Origin: Malus domestica
Lineage: Eukaryota; Streptophyta; Magnoliopsida; Rosales; Rosaceae
Direction: 5' to 3'
Length of the DNA: 64,000 nucleotides
Assembly (NCBI RefSeq): GCF_042453785.1
Contig: NC_091674.1
Location: 31,569,501 to 31,633,500 of the forward strand
The notes below the pieces were generated by a model, which made no database searches, was not told where the DNA came from, and saw nothing but the letters and a program-made list of their open reading frames with translations. Each line of letters opens with the position of its first letter. Position 1 is the first letter of the stretch. The position numbers were made by a program, and so were the translations under genes. Shown here piece by piece: positions 22,650-35,110 of this stretch.

Positions 22650-25600
22650 ATGGGAAACCTTTCGACCTGCCTGCATTTGATCTCCACAGTATTGTTCATT
22701 TCTTTTGTTGCAAAGTTGTTGGTGGTAAGGATCAGAAAAAGAAAGCTCAAGATTGGCCAATTGCCACCAGGAAGAAGAGGTTGGCCAATCGTTGGCGACA
22801 GCTTCAATTGGTACAATGCGGTCGCGAGTTCCCACCCCCCTCAGTTTGTTGAACAACAAGTCCAGAAGTTCGGGAAGATATTCTCATGCAGTCTGTTTGG
22901 AAGATGGTCTGTGATATCAGCAGATCCAATCTTCAACCGCTTTGTAATGCAGAATGAAGGGAAACTGTTCCAGTCTAGTTATCCAAAATCTTTTAAAGAT
23001 TTGGTTGGCAAAAATGGTGTTATCACGGTGCACGGAGAGCCACAACGAAAGCTCCACGGAATCGCCTCCAACATGATGCGCCTAGACCACAAACTTAAAT
23101 CGAGGTTTAATTTCTTGGACGACATTCAAATGATTATGACTCAAACTTTGAGCAATTTTCAAACCAATCAATCGATACTTCTCCAGGATGTTTGCAGAAA
23201 GGTAAGTTCGTTACATTCTGTCTCCTCTCTTTTCCTTTCTTTTATTTTTGTTAACTTTCTCTTCAATAACTTCAATTAATTCATTCACCAATTTTATTAT
23301 TGTTTTGTTCTTTTGGCAGGTGGCTATAAATCTAATGGTTAATCAACTTTTGGGAGTGTCGAGCGATTCAGAGATTAATGAGATGGCTCAACTGTTCTCC
23401 GACTTCGTTGATGGTTGTCTCTCTTTTCCAATCAACTTGCCTGGTTTTGCATACCACACTGCCATGAAGGTACATATTTCACAAAGAAAAATGCTAGAGG
23501 GACAATGTTTTTAGACCACATTTTGTAAATTATATGATGTGGCAATTGATAATTAGATACTCATTAATGATTTAAAGTATGAATTCAATTATTATCTGTC
23601 ACATAATTTTGTTTATAAAATATGATTCAAGCAAATAGTCTATATGGCACCACTATTTCACAAATTTTAACATATATTTAAACTATAAGATATTTCATCG
23701 TCCAAAGGCTGAAATTGTATCTTATCAAAACACATATAATTTGCTTAATTATTACTTCATCACGATTATTAATTGTCACACTAGATGATTACTAATTAAC
23801 CCTAATTTTCTGGTATCCACCCCATGGGTGAAATCTTCACGTCCATGCTTAACATACTTTTACCGTACAAAAAATATTCTCGTAATCATCTTCTAAAGAC
23901 CATTACTGCAAAAAATCGTTCAATTTAAAGATTGTTTAACCATACATATGCATTATACCATAGACGGTTCATCATGAGGAGCTATTTTTTTTTTATTTAT
24001 CAAAATTGTCAATTTGTTCGACACATATAGACGACAAAATGGTCACCATATAGAATGATTTTTTTACATAAATGATACTTAGATGATGACAAAAAAAATG
24101 AATGATTCCGATTGATTATGAGTTATACATTGGAAGTACGTTATTACAAGTTGGGCTGTGTTTTTTTTTTTTTTTTGGGGGGGGGGGGGGGGTGGGTGAC
24201 AACTAGGTTCACCCTATGGGGTATGCTTGTCTATGCTTGTCTAACTGTACTTTCTCTTGCCACCGTTGAAAGAGATCCCAAATTTGAATGATTTTCACGT
24301 TTGTAGTAATCAACTGTGAGCCAATGTATTAATGTTTTGGCAGGCAAGGGAAAAAATCATAATCAAGATAAATAGGATAACGCAAAATCACAGAGAACAA
24401 CGTGAAGTTGGCAATGGCGTCCTTGGAAGACTGTTGGAGGAAGAAAGCTTACGGGATGAAGCTGTACCAGACTTCATTATCAACCTTCTCTTTGCTGGGA
24501 ATGAAACAACTGCTAAAACAATGCTATTTGCAGTCTATTTCCTTACTCAGTGTCCCAGAGCAATGAAACAATTAGTGGTACGAACCTAACTTTTCCATAT
24601 TGCTAGCTAGGTTCCTCGTCTTATTGTGTTACGCTTTGCTGCTAATTAATGGTAAAATTGTTAACATATTGTAAATCTTTTTCTTCTTAATATTACAAAG
24701 TAATTAAAGTTTCGCCTTAAATTAATTGGCAATATAGTTTATGGAGAGTAAAAAAACTCATTACGTGTGTACGTATTTACATATTAGAGAATAGAGTCTC
24801 ACATTAGAAATATAGCAAAATAATACACAATTTATATGTAAGAGGTTCACTTCTAGTATCATCGAGACCTTTAATAGTGAAATTGCACATCAAGCAATAT
24901 GTGGGTAAATTAGGGACAAATAATGGTTATGTCGATGGTGGACCATGCAAAGGCTAAAAAGTTTATCATGGTATCAAAACATGTTCTTGTGGCACGTCCT
25001 GGCTTACTGGTTTTAAACTTGCTTTCTAAAGTTTGGTTTCAAAAATTTGCGCTAACTCTAGCATAGGGTTATTGAATAATTAGGCCTTCAAAAAAGTTGT
25101 GTTGGGTCTAAGGAATGATGATGCCCAGGCTCTTAAAAAGTAATTTTACCTCTGACATAATGAAGTGATTAATTTTTTATATGAAAATCGATTTCCCGTG
25201 GGGTCATTTGTGAATGGGCATGTTTGGAAAAATAGACTCTCACATAGATAGAAACGTGTAAGCAAGATCAGGCATTGATCACAGATCATAAATATACTCA
25301 TGGCATTTCAAATATTATCAATTTAACATGTAGATGGTCAACTCTATCCCTTCTCGCTTTATAATTAAGATGATGTAGAAGCAAGTTATTCATTTAAAAT
25401 TGACTCATGACAGGATGAACAAGACAGCTTCCGAAGCAAACCTGTCGGAGAAGAAACTCTTACATGGCAGGATTACAAAGCAATGTCTTTTACTCAATGT
25501 GTATGTATCATTTCTCTTTCAATTTTATCACCAAATACCCTAATTATGACGCATGCCGTGATCTCATATCAAGTTTTTATCTTCCCTAAATTTTAAAGAA

Positions 25601-28600
25601 AAGAAACTCCAATTTAAACGTACGTACCAATCTGAAAATGAACTTGGGGCCAAGAATCTGAGACACAAATGTAATTGTATTTTCACTGCAGAAACAGAGG
25701 TAATAGTCACATAATGAAGCGTGTAATTAAGTAGTTAATACAGAAAGCGTGATAAAACATCTAAAAGTGTGAGCCCCATATTATTAAAGAATGAACGTAT
25801 GCTAATTTTTTTTTCTTATATTAACTTTAAAAAATATATTATGTAGACTATCGTAAATTAATTTTATGAATATTTTAATCTAAAAATATTTAAATTCCGA
25901 TAAAATTGAAAAATTATTAAATCGATATATGAAACTCATGAAACACTATGGAAGAATATGAAAATCATGATAGAGATGTATAAACACAAAATACATGAAA
26001 CACACAAGACACACAGAATACATGTGAATCACATACAAAACAAACATACAAAACACATGATAGAGATGAAGCACGCATAGAACACATGTGAAACACATGA
26101 CACACACGAAACACATACCAAAATACATACAAAACACATGAAACACAAACCTACACACATGAAACTGAAACATTCAATCATTCTCTATATAAACACAGGT
26201 TGAATATCAAACCATCACACAACATATTCACCAATCTTTCAACTTTCAAAGTGTTTTTGTTTCCTAAAAATCCTTAATATCTCATCAATGGGTGATAGAA
26301 GAAGGTGTAGCTTGGCAATGCAGATGGCACAATACCAAGTAAGCCTTGACAATGCAGATGTAGAAATGATCAACGCAGAAGCCGAATTTGCAAACTCACT
26401 TATGCAATATGAGCACCATGCCAAATTTAGCTATCGTGGTTCTGTCACGGGGCGTTCATTTGTGCAGCGTGATAGAGAAGAGTGTCATGACCGAATGATG
26501 AAATATTATTTCATCGAGCGTCCGAGATATCATGCTCATGATTTTCGAATGAGGAGAGAGCTTTTTGAAAGCATCTTGAACGCAGTTGTCAATCATGACC
26601 ACTAATTTGCAAGGAAGATAGATGTCGTAGGCTGACAAAATCTATCACCTCATCAGAAGCTCACATCTGCATTTCGGATGCTAGCTAGTAGGTGCTCTAC
26701 AGACTCAACGGACGATTTTTGCTGATTTGTCGAGATTACTGCTATTGAGAACCTGAAGCGCTTCTGTAAGGCAGTTGAAGCCATACATAGAGCCATATAC
26801 CTTTACAAGCCAAATCGTGAAGATTTGAAGAGGCTTCTACACAAGGCAAACAAAAAAGGCTTTCATGGCATGATAGAAAGTCCCGATTGTATGCAATGGG
26901 AGTGGATGAATTGTCCTATTGCTTGGGCTGACCAATTCAAGGGTCATCATAACAAGCCAACCATTGTGCTCGAGGTTGTGGCGTCTTACGACACTTGGAT
27001 TTGGCATGCATTCTTCGGCGTTCTTGGATTAAACAACGATATCAACGTCCTTGTGGCATACTTTCGCAAAATTTCCTTTTGCTTACCACGTAAGAACTTC
27101 TTCCGTTCTGGAGTGTATTTGTTGAGGTTTTCCATCATGAAATTAATTTTGAACCTCTTTTGCTCCCTATCCCCTTCTTCCTTCATTTGCAAACGCATCC
27201 AGACCGCTTCTTCTTGTTAAGAGCTATGGTTTTCGGTCAATCTTGCAAATCCGGTAGCAATGTGTGCACTTATTAGCTCTTGGGACTTCCCTTTTCTCTT
27301 TGTTTCCTTTTGCTTATCTCTTCCCGGGGGCTTTGTAATAGAAGAAGTTAGGGTCATTTCATCGACACCTTCATTGATACTTCATCTCCATTGTTGGTCC
27401 GCATCGGTTGTCCACCTCAGACAATCCTTGAGGACATCCCAAGCATGATGCAACTTAAAAGGTTGATTTTTTGGTGTTACTCTTGTCTTGTAAATTGCCA
27501 TTGCTTTGTCACCCTATGCAAAAAATACATAAAAACAATTAGTTGCAAAATAATATTATGTACATGACAAATAAAATATCAACAAAAAAACTCACAATTT
27601 CTGCGGCGCTCATTCCACTAGCCATGTCAACCACGGCTCTCTCCAAGTTTCCCTTCCATAAAGTGCATGCTTTGTTGATAACCTTCCACCGATCGTAAAC
27701 ACCACCACCTTCCCTCCCGCCGCCTTCGCAGTTTTCATGGAACTTTTCAATGATTTTATCCCACAAAATCTTTTTATTTTGATTTGTGCCAACTGCACCA
27801 TCTTCGCTAATAGAAACCCATGCCAAGCATAAAGCAACATCTTCCTCACAGGTCCAATCACAACCTCTTGCCATCTTGAAAAATTTGGAAATGGGAAGAA
27901 ATGGTAGAAAGAAAAATTGGAAGAATTGTAGGAGAAAAGTGAGTTTTGTGTGAATGTTTGAAAAAATACATAGGTATTTATAGAGTTTTTGGGTGAATTT
28001 TGAGTTAAATAATTTTTTAAATTGTTTTAGCCATTATATTTAAATTTAGGCTGTTAGATTTTTTTTTACTGTTAGATTTGATTATATTCGATCACAGCCG
28101 TTGGATTCAACAACTATATAAATATAAAAGAAAAAAAAAGAAGTTTGAATCTAGGCCGTTGGATCAACCAACGACCTGATGATTCCATTTGTCGGATCAA
28201 AAGAGCCATTGGCTTGCTTGGGGAACGTGGCCAACATGCCCACGTGGGTTGGGCCTAGTCGGTCTTAATGCTTGCCCGTCGCGCGCGTCTGGTGAGTGGG
28301 TGGGGGGGAGGGTTTGGTGCACAATCGCCTGCTTTCAGTCGATTCAGTGGGGCCCACACTGAATCCTGAGCTAATTTTTTGGCGGAATTTGGCTTGGGTT
28401 GATTTTTTTTTTTTTTGGGGGTGGAGAATAAATGTTAAAATTTGGCTTTTAGCCCAAGATTGGATTTGGTCTTATTTAGTAGCTATTCATGTACCAACCA
28501 CATTTGCACAACGGAAGTTGCCCCTTTTCTTGTAGTGTCTTCCACTATACTAATCATATCATGATAGTATGATGTTTGTGTACCAGCTAGCATTCCTCAG

Positions 28601-29446
28601 TAATCACTAATATATGTACAGGTCATTGATGAAACACTTCGACTCGGAGGAATTGCAATTTGGTTAATGAGGGAGGCAAAAGAAGACGTTGTGTACCAAG
28701 GTATATATTTTTCTTTATGAATTCATAAAGCTATGTACGTAACGTACGTAGTTCGATTGGTGTGTATTTTAACCGTGTTGTCATGAATGTTTTTGTTGGT
28801 AGACTATGTTATCCCCAAAGGATGCTTTGTTGTTCCCTTCCTTTCAGCAGTTCATTTGGATGAAAATGTGTACAGAGAATCCCTCACTTTTAACCCATGG
28901 AGATGGATGGATCTTGAAAATCAGGTAATTAGTATCCAGATAGAATATTCTTTCTATATGTAATGTTTTCTCTCATATGAGTTAATATTACATTACATTT
29001 CTTTTTCTTTTTTAGTTAAATATATAGTAGTACGTGTAAGTCACGATTTTTTGTGCAGGAGAAAAGAAATTGGAGAACTAGCCCATTTTTTGCACCCTTT
29101 GGAGGAGGAGCCAGATTCTGTCCGGGGGCTGAGTTGGCTCGCCTTCAAATTACCCTTTTTCTCCATTACTTTGTTACAACATATAGGTAATCCTCATATA
29201 ATAAACAAGAACTTGAGTTAATATTAAAGAAATATCATACAATCACCAAAAACAGTAAAAACCTCCATGCACTAAATAATATATTCTTCTGGAAATCTTT
29301 ATAGTTCTTATAATCCCAACTTATTTAAACCATATGGATTTGCAATCTGCAGATGGACCCAACTAAAAGAAGACCGGATGTCATTCTTTCCCTCAGCTCG
29401 TTTAGTGAATGGCTTCCAGATCTGCTTAACTAGACGGTCGACATGA
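22650..29446 (+). CDS. CYP85-clan cytochrome P450, 481 aa, eight exons
   Basis: Exons 22650-23201, 23320-23469, 24344-24577, 25414-25500, 28622-28700, 28803-28924, 29059-29186 and 29353-29446. All junctions are GT-AG and the frame stays open. Seen: N-terminal membrane anchor (residues about 7-28), proline hinge [14 protein letters not shown], oxygen-binding helix AGNETT (285-290), K-helix ETLR (345-348), FNPWRW, and the heme loop [11 protein letters not shown] with Cys about 429. Domain order and length are those of an intact microsomal monooxygenase using a P450 reductase. The sequence style fits the CYP85 clan (CYP90/CYP724/CYP722 type), whose members oxidise sterols, brassinosteroid precursors or other isoprenoids. 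I cannot fix the family or substrate. Intron 4 (3121 bp) contains a PIF/Harbinger remnant and intron 3 a T16G16 homopolymer pair, yet no lesion is seen in the exons. Confidence 0.88.
26288..27052 (+). pseudogene. PIF/Harbinger DDE transposase, 5' part, broken
   Basis: ATG at 26288 after a TATATAAACAC promoter-like element at about 26192. The N-terminal part carries [17 protein letters not shown] and [16 protein letters not shown] ends the frame at 26603-26605; decayed sequence follows with further stops, and then the conserved catalytic block appears in the 26825 frame: [40 protein letters not shown] and NDINVL. These are hallmark segments of plant Harbinger/ALP1-like transposases, with the first (PDC) and second (NDI) acidic residues present. 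The third acidic residue and the C-terminus are deleted. Cannot be functional as it stands. Confidence 0.82.
27053..27874 (-). pseudogene. Harbinger ORF1 (Myb/SANT-like) accessory protein, broken
   Basis: The minus-strand frame from 27874 opens with [16 protein letters not shown], then [26 protein letters not shown] and [10 protein letters not shown]. This is the Myb/SANT (trihelix-like) DNA-binding module of Harbinger ORF1 and its domesticated plant relatives. After an apparent intron (GTGAG donor about 27597) the frame continues with [13 protein letters not shown], a stop, and then a charged C-terminal segment ([36 protein letters not shown]). In active elements this protein pairs with the transposase to bind the ends. 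Stops and frame changes make this copy dead. Confidence 0.75.
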
Positions 29447-29847
29447 ACAAGTGGGGATAAAGTGGAGGGATCAGAGTTATTCATATTTTTTTTATTTGTA
29501 ATTTTCATTGTGTACACACTCCTATTTCCTTTTCAATATATGTAATTAAATTGTTGCAACAGGCTTCAAAGTGATCCAAAAATTTTACTCCATCAGTCAA
29601 AACAAGCAAGAAATTAATACTACAAGGGCTATTTCATTACGCCATACATCAATTCGAGTGTTATTGGTGTAAGGAGTAATCATTTAAGGGTTATACTCTT
29701 TACAAGTGTCATAAGATTAGACAAGTAGTTAGGAGTTTGTTAAACAGTTAGCCTATATTGTAAGCTACCTTAGTTATATAAATAGTACAATGTTGATGTA
29801 AACAGTTAACGAAAAAATCAATACAAAACAGATTACTTCTTCTCTAA

Positions 29848-29885
<38 letters not shown>

Positions 29886-29960
29886 AGTCTGCTATGTTCA
29901 TTCTCTACTGCATAAGATCAATCTTGCTTAACAATTGGTTCGATGATCCCCACAATGAGC
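29447..29960. other. 3' flank of the P450, LTR-like segment and (CT)n tract
   Basis: Contains a TATA-like TTATATAAATAGTAC at about 29773 in a sequence reminiscent of a plus-strand Copia LTR (possible start TGTTATTGG at 29659), with no target duplication found. A CT microsatellite runs from about 29851 to 29884. Confidence 0.45.
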
Positions 29961-30737
29961 TGTTGGTGAACAATTTAGAAACAGAAATAACAGAAATACA
30001 GAACTTGAAATATTTATACTTTATTACTCAAAAATACTTGCAATACAGAATGATACACAACAACTACAGAAAAATTAAATATGAGAATATCAAAAGTACT
30101 AACTTGATTACAGAAGGTAGAGGCTAGCGTAAAAGCTATGTCCTTCGAACAGTAATTACGTCCCACTCTTGTGCTTGTGGTTCTACAACGTCTGCTCGAC
30201 CAGGATACAACTACCTAATCCTACAACCCGCACTGGATTATAGAATTCTAGCGAATTGCTTTGTGTGTTTACTCTCTCTGGAAAGTTTGTACGGAAGAAA
30301 AGGAAGAAGAAAATGATGATTGATGATGAACTGAGGACTCCAGTTATATAGGCTCTTTCATACCTCTTCAAATACCTTTTGGATGTATCTGAAGCTTTAC
30401 AACTCTTTACAAAAGGTTGTATCTTTAATCAAACGTTTTTAATTAATTTAATTAAAAACTTAATTCGAAATTAAAACTAATTGATCAGATGTATTTTAAT
30501 TCTTAGGCCCCAAGTGCCCCAAGGCCCAAGGCCCTTGTCTTGATTAATTAATATTAATTAATATTAATATTATGGTATAATCATCAAGCCCAATCCACAG
30601 AAATGGTGGCCCAAGCCTCAATTCCCATTCCAAGTGGTCCAACATATAACTAATATTGTAGAAGACAGAAAGTATATAAAGGTACTTTGGAATCTTGTTT
30701 TCACCAATGTGGGACAAGAGTCTCAAAACTTCCAACA
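29961..30737 (-). mobile_element. Solo LTR (777 bp) with TGAGC target duplication
   Basis: Plus-strand ends are TGTTGGTGAACAA and TTCCAACA, and identical TGAGC pentamers flank it at 29956-29960 and 30738-30742. On the minus strand it begins TGTTGGAAGTTTTGAG, followed by TTGTCCCACATTGG, a start I associate with Copia LTRs, and has CTTTATATACTTTC as TATA. No internal region is present. Confidence 0.88.
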
Positions 30738-30987
30738 TGAGCTAGCCAGCTGAAACCTAATTAGCATCTGGACAGATTTGGCAATGACCGGACGGATTTG
30801 GCATCAACAACTCGGAAAGTCTGTTGTGGCTTCGCTCCACCTATACCTGATTGGGCGAAAGAAGCCCCATTTTCGAATATATCTCTTACCGAGTAAAATA
30901 TCAACGAGTTCTTGTTCCCAATGTTGTCCTTCCTCTAAGTGATATGTGCATATATAATATGTATACGAGAATATACTTGTTATTTTC

Positions 30988-31378
30988 TGTAGATTTTCTG
31001 GTTTAAAGTTTCAATGTATATTTCATGTATGTTGAGTAAAACATGTATATATGAGAAGAGAGAGGGAAACGAGATGGGAAGGATGGTTGCAGCAAGCAGC
31101 CGACAAGAAAGAAGAAAACGTGTTGCCCACCTAATCTAAACCTTACACAAAGACTTTACCCCAATCAGTCTTTTCCCTTAAATCAAGGGAAAGGTGATTT
31201 ACATACCCTTACCCTAAAGATTACAATGAGCCTTACCCTAGAGATTTACCCTAAGGGTTACCTTGGTAGTAGACTCTATATGCAGCATCAATAGATGCAA
31301 CATCAGTGATGCAACATCAATAGATGCAGCATCAGTTATATGTAGCATCACATTGTAGACTCCATATGCAGCATTACA
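30988..31378 (-). repeat. Copia 3' LTR
   Basis: 391 bp, TGTAGATTTT at its plus-strand left end and GCATTACA at its right end. It carries extra copies of an ATAGATGCARCATCA motif relative to the 5' LTR. Confidence 0.88.
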
Positions 31379-31379
31379 A

Positions 31380-31398
31380 CACTCCTCCTCAAGTTGGA
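31380..31398 (-). other. Copia polypurine tract
   Basis: On the minus strand AACTTGAGGAGGAGTG lies directly before the 3' LTR, the position and composition of a second-strand primer. Confidence 0.6.
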
Positions 31399-31493
31399 TC
31401 GTGGAGGTTAATCGAGCCAAGCTTGCCTAGAAAACGATGGAATGGAGCAGAGGCCAGAGCCTTTGTAAAAAGATCTGCTAATTGCTCATGGCT

Positions 31494-33864
31494 TCACATG
31501 AAGATGGTCCGAATGATTTGAGTTTGCACTTGTGCTCTAACAAAATGATAGTCTACTTCAATGTGTTTCGTTCTTTCATGGAATACAGGGTTAGCAGCAA
31601 TGTGCATGGCTGCTTGATTATCACGCATAAAAGACATGGGAGTAGTACTAGTAAACCCTAAGTCTGAAATAAGCCCTTTAAGCCATATAAGTTCACATGC
31701 AATGGCTGCCATGACTCGATATTTAGCCTCTGCGCTGGAGTGAGCAATGACATGTTGCTTCTTGCTTTTCTAAGTGACAAGATTTCCACCAACAAACGTG
31801 CAATAACCCGTGGTAAATTTCCTATCAAGTGCATCCTCTGCCCAATCTGCATTAGTGTAGCCACTGATGACAGTGGAATTGTTGTTACGCATGATGAGTC
31901 ATTGTCCTATCGAACCCTTGAGATAACGCAGGACTCTCTTAACCATGTTAAGATGATCAAACATAGGATAATGCATAAATTGGCTTGCCAAGCTCACTGC
32001 ATATGTGATATCAGGACGTGTGATGGTGAGATATATAAGTTTGCCCACTAATCGTTGATAATAGCTTACATCATGCATGGCTTCTCCATCTGTGTTGAGC
32101 TTTAGTTTAGAGTCCACGAGAGTGATGGCAGGTTTGCAATCAAGCATTTTTGCTTCCTGAAGAAGATCCAATACATATTTTCGTTGATGTAGAAACAATC
32201 CCTTTGAAGAGGTTACCATTTCGATGCCCAAAAATACTTTAGCTTTCCTAGGTCTTTGATAGCAAAGGTTTGGAGTAGTGAGAGTTTTAGTGCCTCAATT
32301 TCAGCGGCACTATCTCCTGTGATGATGAGATCATCCACATAGATAAGCACTTCCAATTTCCCACTAGTGCCAATTCTTACAAACAATAAGGAGTCAACAT
32401 TACTTTGTAAGAATCCAGCCTTCTTTAGAACTGAGTTGAGCTTGGCATACCAAACTCTTGGGGATTGTTTCAATCTATAGATTGCCTTGTGTAGTTTACA
32501 AATCATGTTGCCTTTAATATCGTCATAACTTGGAAGAGGCTGCATGTACACTTCTTCTTGTAACTCTCCGTGAAGGAAAGCATTCTTCACATCCATTTGA
32601 TAAAGAGTCTACCCACAATTGATTGCAACTGAGAGTAGAACCCTCATTAAATTCATCTTGGCCACAGGTGCAAATGTTTCCTTGTAATTTACCCCAAAGG
32701 TTTGAGTGAACCCTCAAGCAACAAGCATGGCCTTGTGTCTCTCGATAGAACCATCATCTTTGAATTTAATCTTGTAAATTCAACGACTTCCAACAACCTT
32801 TTCTCCTGGTGGTGGTTGAACCAAGCTCCAAGTTTTATTTTCTTCTAGAGCATGAAGCTCATATGTTATGGCTTGATTCCATTGTGGGAGGAGATATGCC
32901 TTTTGAAAGCTTCTAGGTTCACTGTGTTTATCAATTTCACAGAGAAATGCAACATGAGATGTTGAGAACTCACCAAGGTTGATACTTTCACTGATAGGAT
33001 ACCTTGAGGCATAAGTAACATAGTTTTGCAGCCTAGTTGAAGGTTTTCTGGTTCAAGGAAGATTTCTTCTAAGCCCTTGAGACTCTGTAGGAAATTGTGA
33101 AAGATCAGAATGAGAATCCTCGTCTCCCTTATTGGTAGAGATACGATGATCAGAGATTGAGTCAGGTTGTATTTCTTCAATATCTGGTGTCACAGCAACT
33201 GAGCTTTCTTCCAACACTAGATTATTAATGACCAGAGGAAGTAGAAACATTTCAAACAATTCATCTCCCTGACCTGCAGTATTCCCTTTGTGAGTAAATA
33301 TGGGCAATCTTTTTTAAATTTCACATCCCTTGACACAACACACTTCTTAGTGGTTGGATTGTAGCACTTGTATCCCTTTTGGGTGGAAAAATCCCCCACA
33401 AACACACACTTGGTTCAAGGCTTGAATGTGAACAAAGGAAACACATCCAAATACCTTGAGGTGTGTCAAATCAATTTTTCTACCCTTGAGTACTTTATAG
33501 GGATATTTAAACCCTAGCACATGATTTGAGAGTCGATTATGAGATAAGTGGCAGTAAGGATGGCTAATGACCAAAATTTCTTTGGAATATGCATGTGAAG
33601 CATAAGAGCACAAGTTTTCTCCACGAGATCTCTATTTTTTCTCTCGGCTGCTCCATTTTGTTGGGGAGTCCCTACACAGCTGGTTTGATGTATTATGCCT
33701 TGAGAACTTATGTATTGAAGCATGTTGTTGGATAGAAATTCAGTGTCATTATCTGATCTCAACACCTTAATGTCTGATTGAAATTGTGTTTTAACATGCA
33801 TATGAAAATCTTTGAAAATAGTTTGGACTTCACTCTTTGATTTCATAAGATATACAAAACTCAT
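31494..33864 (-). pseudogene. Copia pol remnants: integrase core, reverse transcriptase, RNase H
   Basis: Reading 5'-3' on the minus strand. The integrase core fragment (33864-33514) has VLRSDNDTEFLS and GTPQQNGAAERKNR. The reverse transcriptase (32596-32213) opens MDVKNAFLHGEL and keeps the active-site YVDD in LIYVDDLIITG. Next comes the Copia segment KLIYLTITRPDITYAVS (about 32000). The RNase H end (31712-31494) has RDNQAAMHIAANP and HERTKHIEVDYHF. The pieces are in different frames with stops between them, so no polyprotein can be made. The family order is Copia (integrase before reverse transcriptase). Confidence 0.88.
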
Positions 33865-33929
33865 TTGAGAGAAGTCATCAACAAATAAGACAAAGCACCC
33901 AAACCCTTCTATTGATTCAGTTGTGGTTC

Positions 33930-34244
33930 CTATACATCAGTGTGCACCATTTCAAAAAGTTTACTTGTCCTAGACATTGAGCTACCAAAAGGTAGTCTAG
34001 TAAACTTAGAAGATTGACAAGTATCACAAGTATAATGTGATTTACAAAAATTTAGAAATAGTTTAGACAAGATAACTTCAGAGGGGTGAGCTAATCTCTT
34101 ATGCCAAAGTTGGTTTTCATCTATGGACTTTGATTGAGCTTGAAGAGCTTGAGTAAAACAGGCATTCTTACACAGGTAGTAAAGTTCATATATGAAGACC
34201 CCTTCACCAATCATCTTGATGGTCAGAACAACCTGAAACATCAT
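33930..34244 (-). pseudogene. Copia pre-integrase zinc-finger fragment
   Basis: Contains LWHKRLAHPS and a CDTCQSSKFTRLPF block, the His2Cys2 pre-integrase module just upstream of the integrase core. The gag zinc knuckle and protease expected between it and gag are not found, which implies an internal deletion near 34244-34336. Confidence 0.82.
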
Positions 34245-34335
34245 GTTAATTGGTGAGAAAATGGCATGGCAGTTTAGGGTGTTTTTGATCTTTCCAATTG
34301 ATAGAAGTTGGAAAGGAAAGGTTTGTGAGAAAACA

Positions 34336-35037
34336 TCACGTCAATCTCGAGTTGTGCTTAGCATTCATCACTTTCTTCATTGCTTCTTCTCGTTGGATAG
34401 TTGCATAGACATTGTTGAAGGTGGAAAGCTCTTGACTCATCAAGACGTGACTCCTTAGATCCTCGTGCTCGGAGTTTGAACTCCCCAACAACTGATAGAT
34501 TCTGTCTTCCTCAGCTCGTTTCAGAATGGCAGGATCTGTGGCATGTGGAAGGTATACATCCAACTCATTCCACATAGCCTTGAGGCGTCTAAGATGTTGA
34601 AAAAATGCTTTCCCTTCTTGTTGGGCACTGGCAATATCCTTCTTAAGTTGAAGGACACGTGCATAGTTGTTTTGATTTCCATACATATCCTGCAAGGCTT
34701 TCCGAAGCTCACATGAAGAATTGTAGTAGCTAAAAATCTCAGCAACATGTTTCTCTATGGTGTTGAGTAGCAAGGACATGACAAGTTGATCATTGCAAAG
34801 CCATGCACCATATGTAGAGGAAAAGACGTCTGGAGCTTCCACACTTCCATTTACAAACCCTAATTTCCCTTTGCCTCCGAGAGCAAGAGACACAGCTCGA
34901 GACCAAAGGAGATCATTAAACTCGTTTAAGAGAACTGAACACAAACGTTGATTGGTGTTAACCTCGATGTTTGAGAAATTTGAAGAAGAGGTATGCGAGA
35001 TGTCATCCTTTATGTTTACTGAATCTTCTTTAGCCAT
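34336..35037 (-). pseudogene. Copia gag, N-terminal two thirds
   Basis: A 233-codon open frame starting with ATG about 60 bp from the primer binding site. It has the retrotransposon gag (UBN2-type) pattern: LLNEFNDLLWSRAVSLALGGKGK, SLLLNTIEKHVAEIF, LQLKKDIASAQQEGKAFFQH and RIYQLLGSSNSEHEDLRS. It ends before any zinc knuckle, so it is shorter than an intact gag-pol. Confidence 0.85.
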
Positions 35038-35095
35038 GGCTTAAGATTAAAGGAAAGATGCAGCGGAAAAAAATGGCCAGAGGCAAGTTACAAAA

Positions 35096-35110
35096 CCTGC
35101 TTTGAAACCA
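35096..35110 (-). other. Copia primer binding site (initiator-Met tRNA type)
   Basis: The minus strand reads TGGTTTCAAAGCAGG immediately after the 5' LTR, two mismatches from the common TGGTATCAGAGCAGG site. Confidence 0.8.

Larger units (their letters stand above)
25935..28260. mobile_element. Collapsed PIF/Harbinger transposon in P450 intron 4
   Basis: Two convergent genes of a Harbinger element are present: a plus-strand DDE transposase fragment (26288-27052) and a minus-strand Myb/SANT accessory protein (27874-27053). They meet tail to tail near 27052, where the transposase stops just after its second-Asp block, so an internal deletion removed both 3' ends and whatever lay between. A (CA/ACATGAA)-rich 230-bp leader (25935-26165) precedes the transposase. 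I could not identify matching terminal inverted repeats, so the outer limits are approximate. Confidence 0.7.

Noticed and set aside
22560..22859. 99-codon minus-strand ORF over the P450 start
   Set aside because: Shadow of P450 exon 1 on the opposite strand.
29659..29935. Second Copia solo LTR next to the P450 3' end
   Set aside because: TATA and CT tract look LTR-like, but no matching ends or target duplication could be found.
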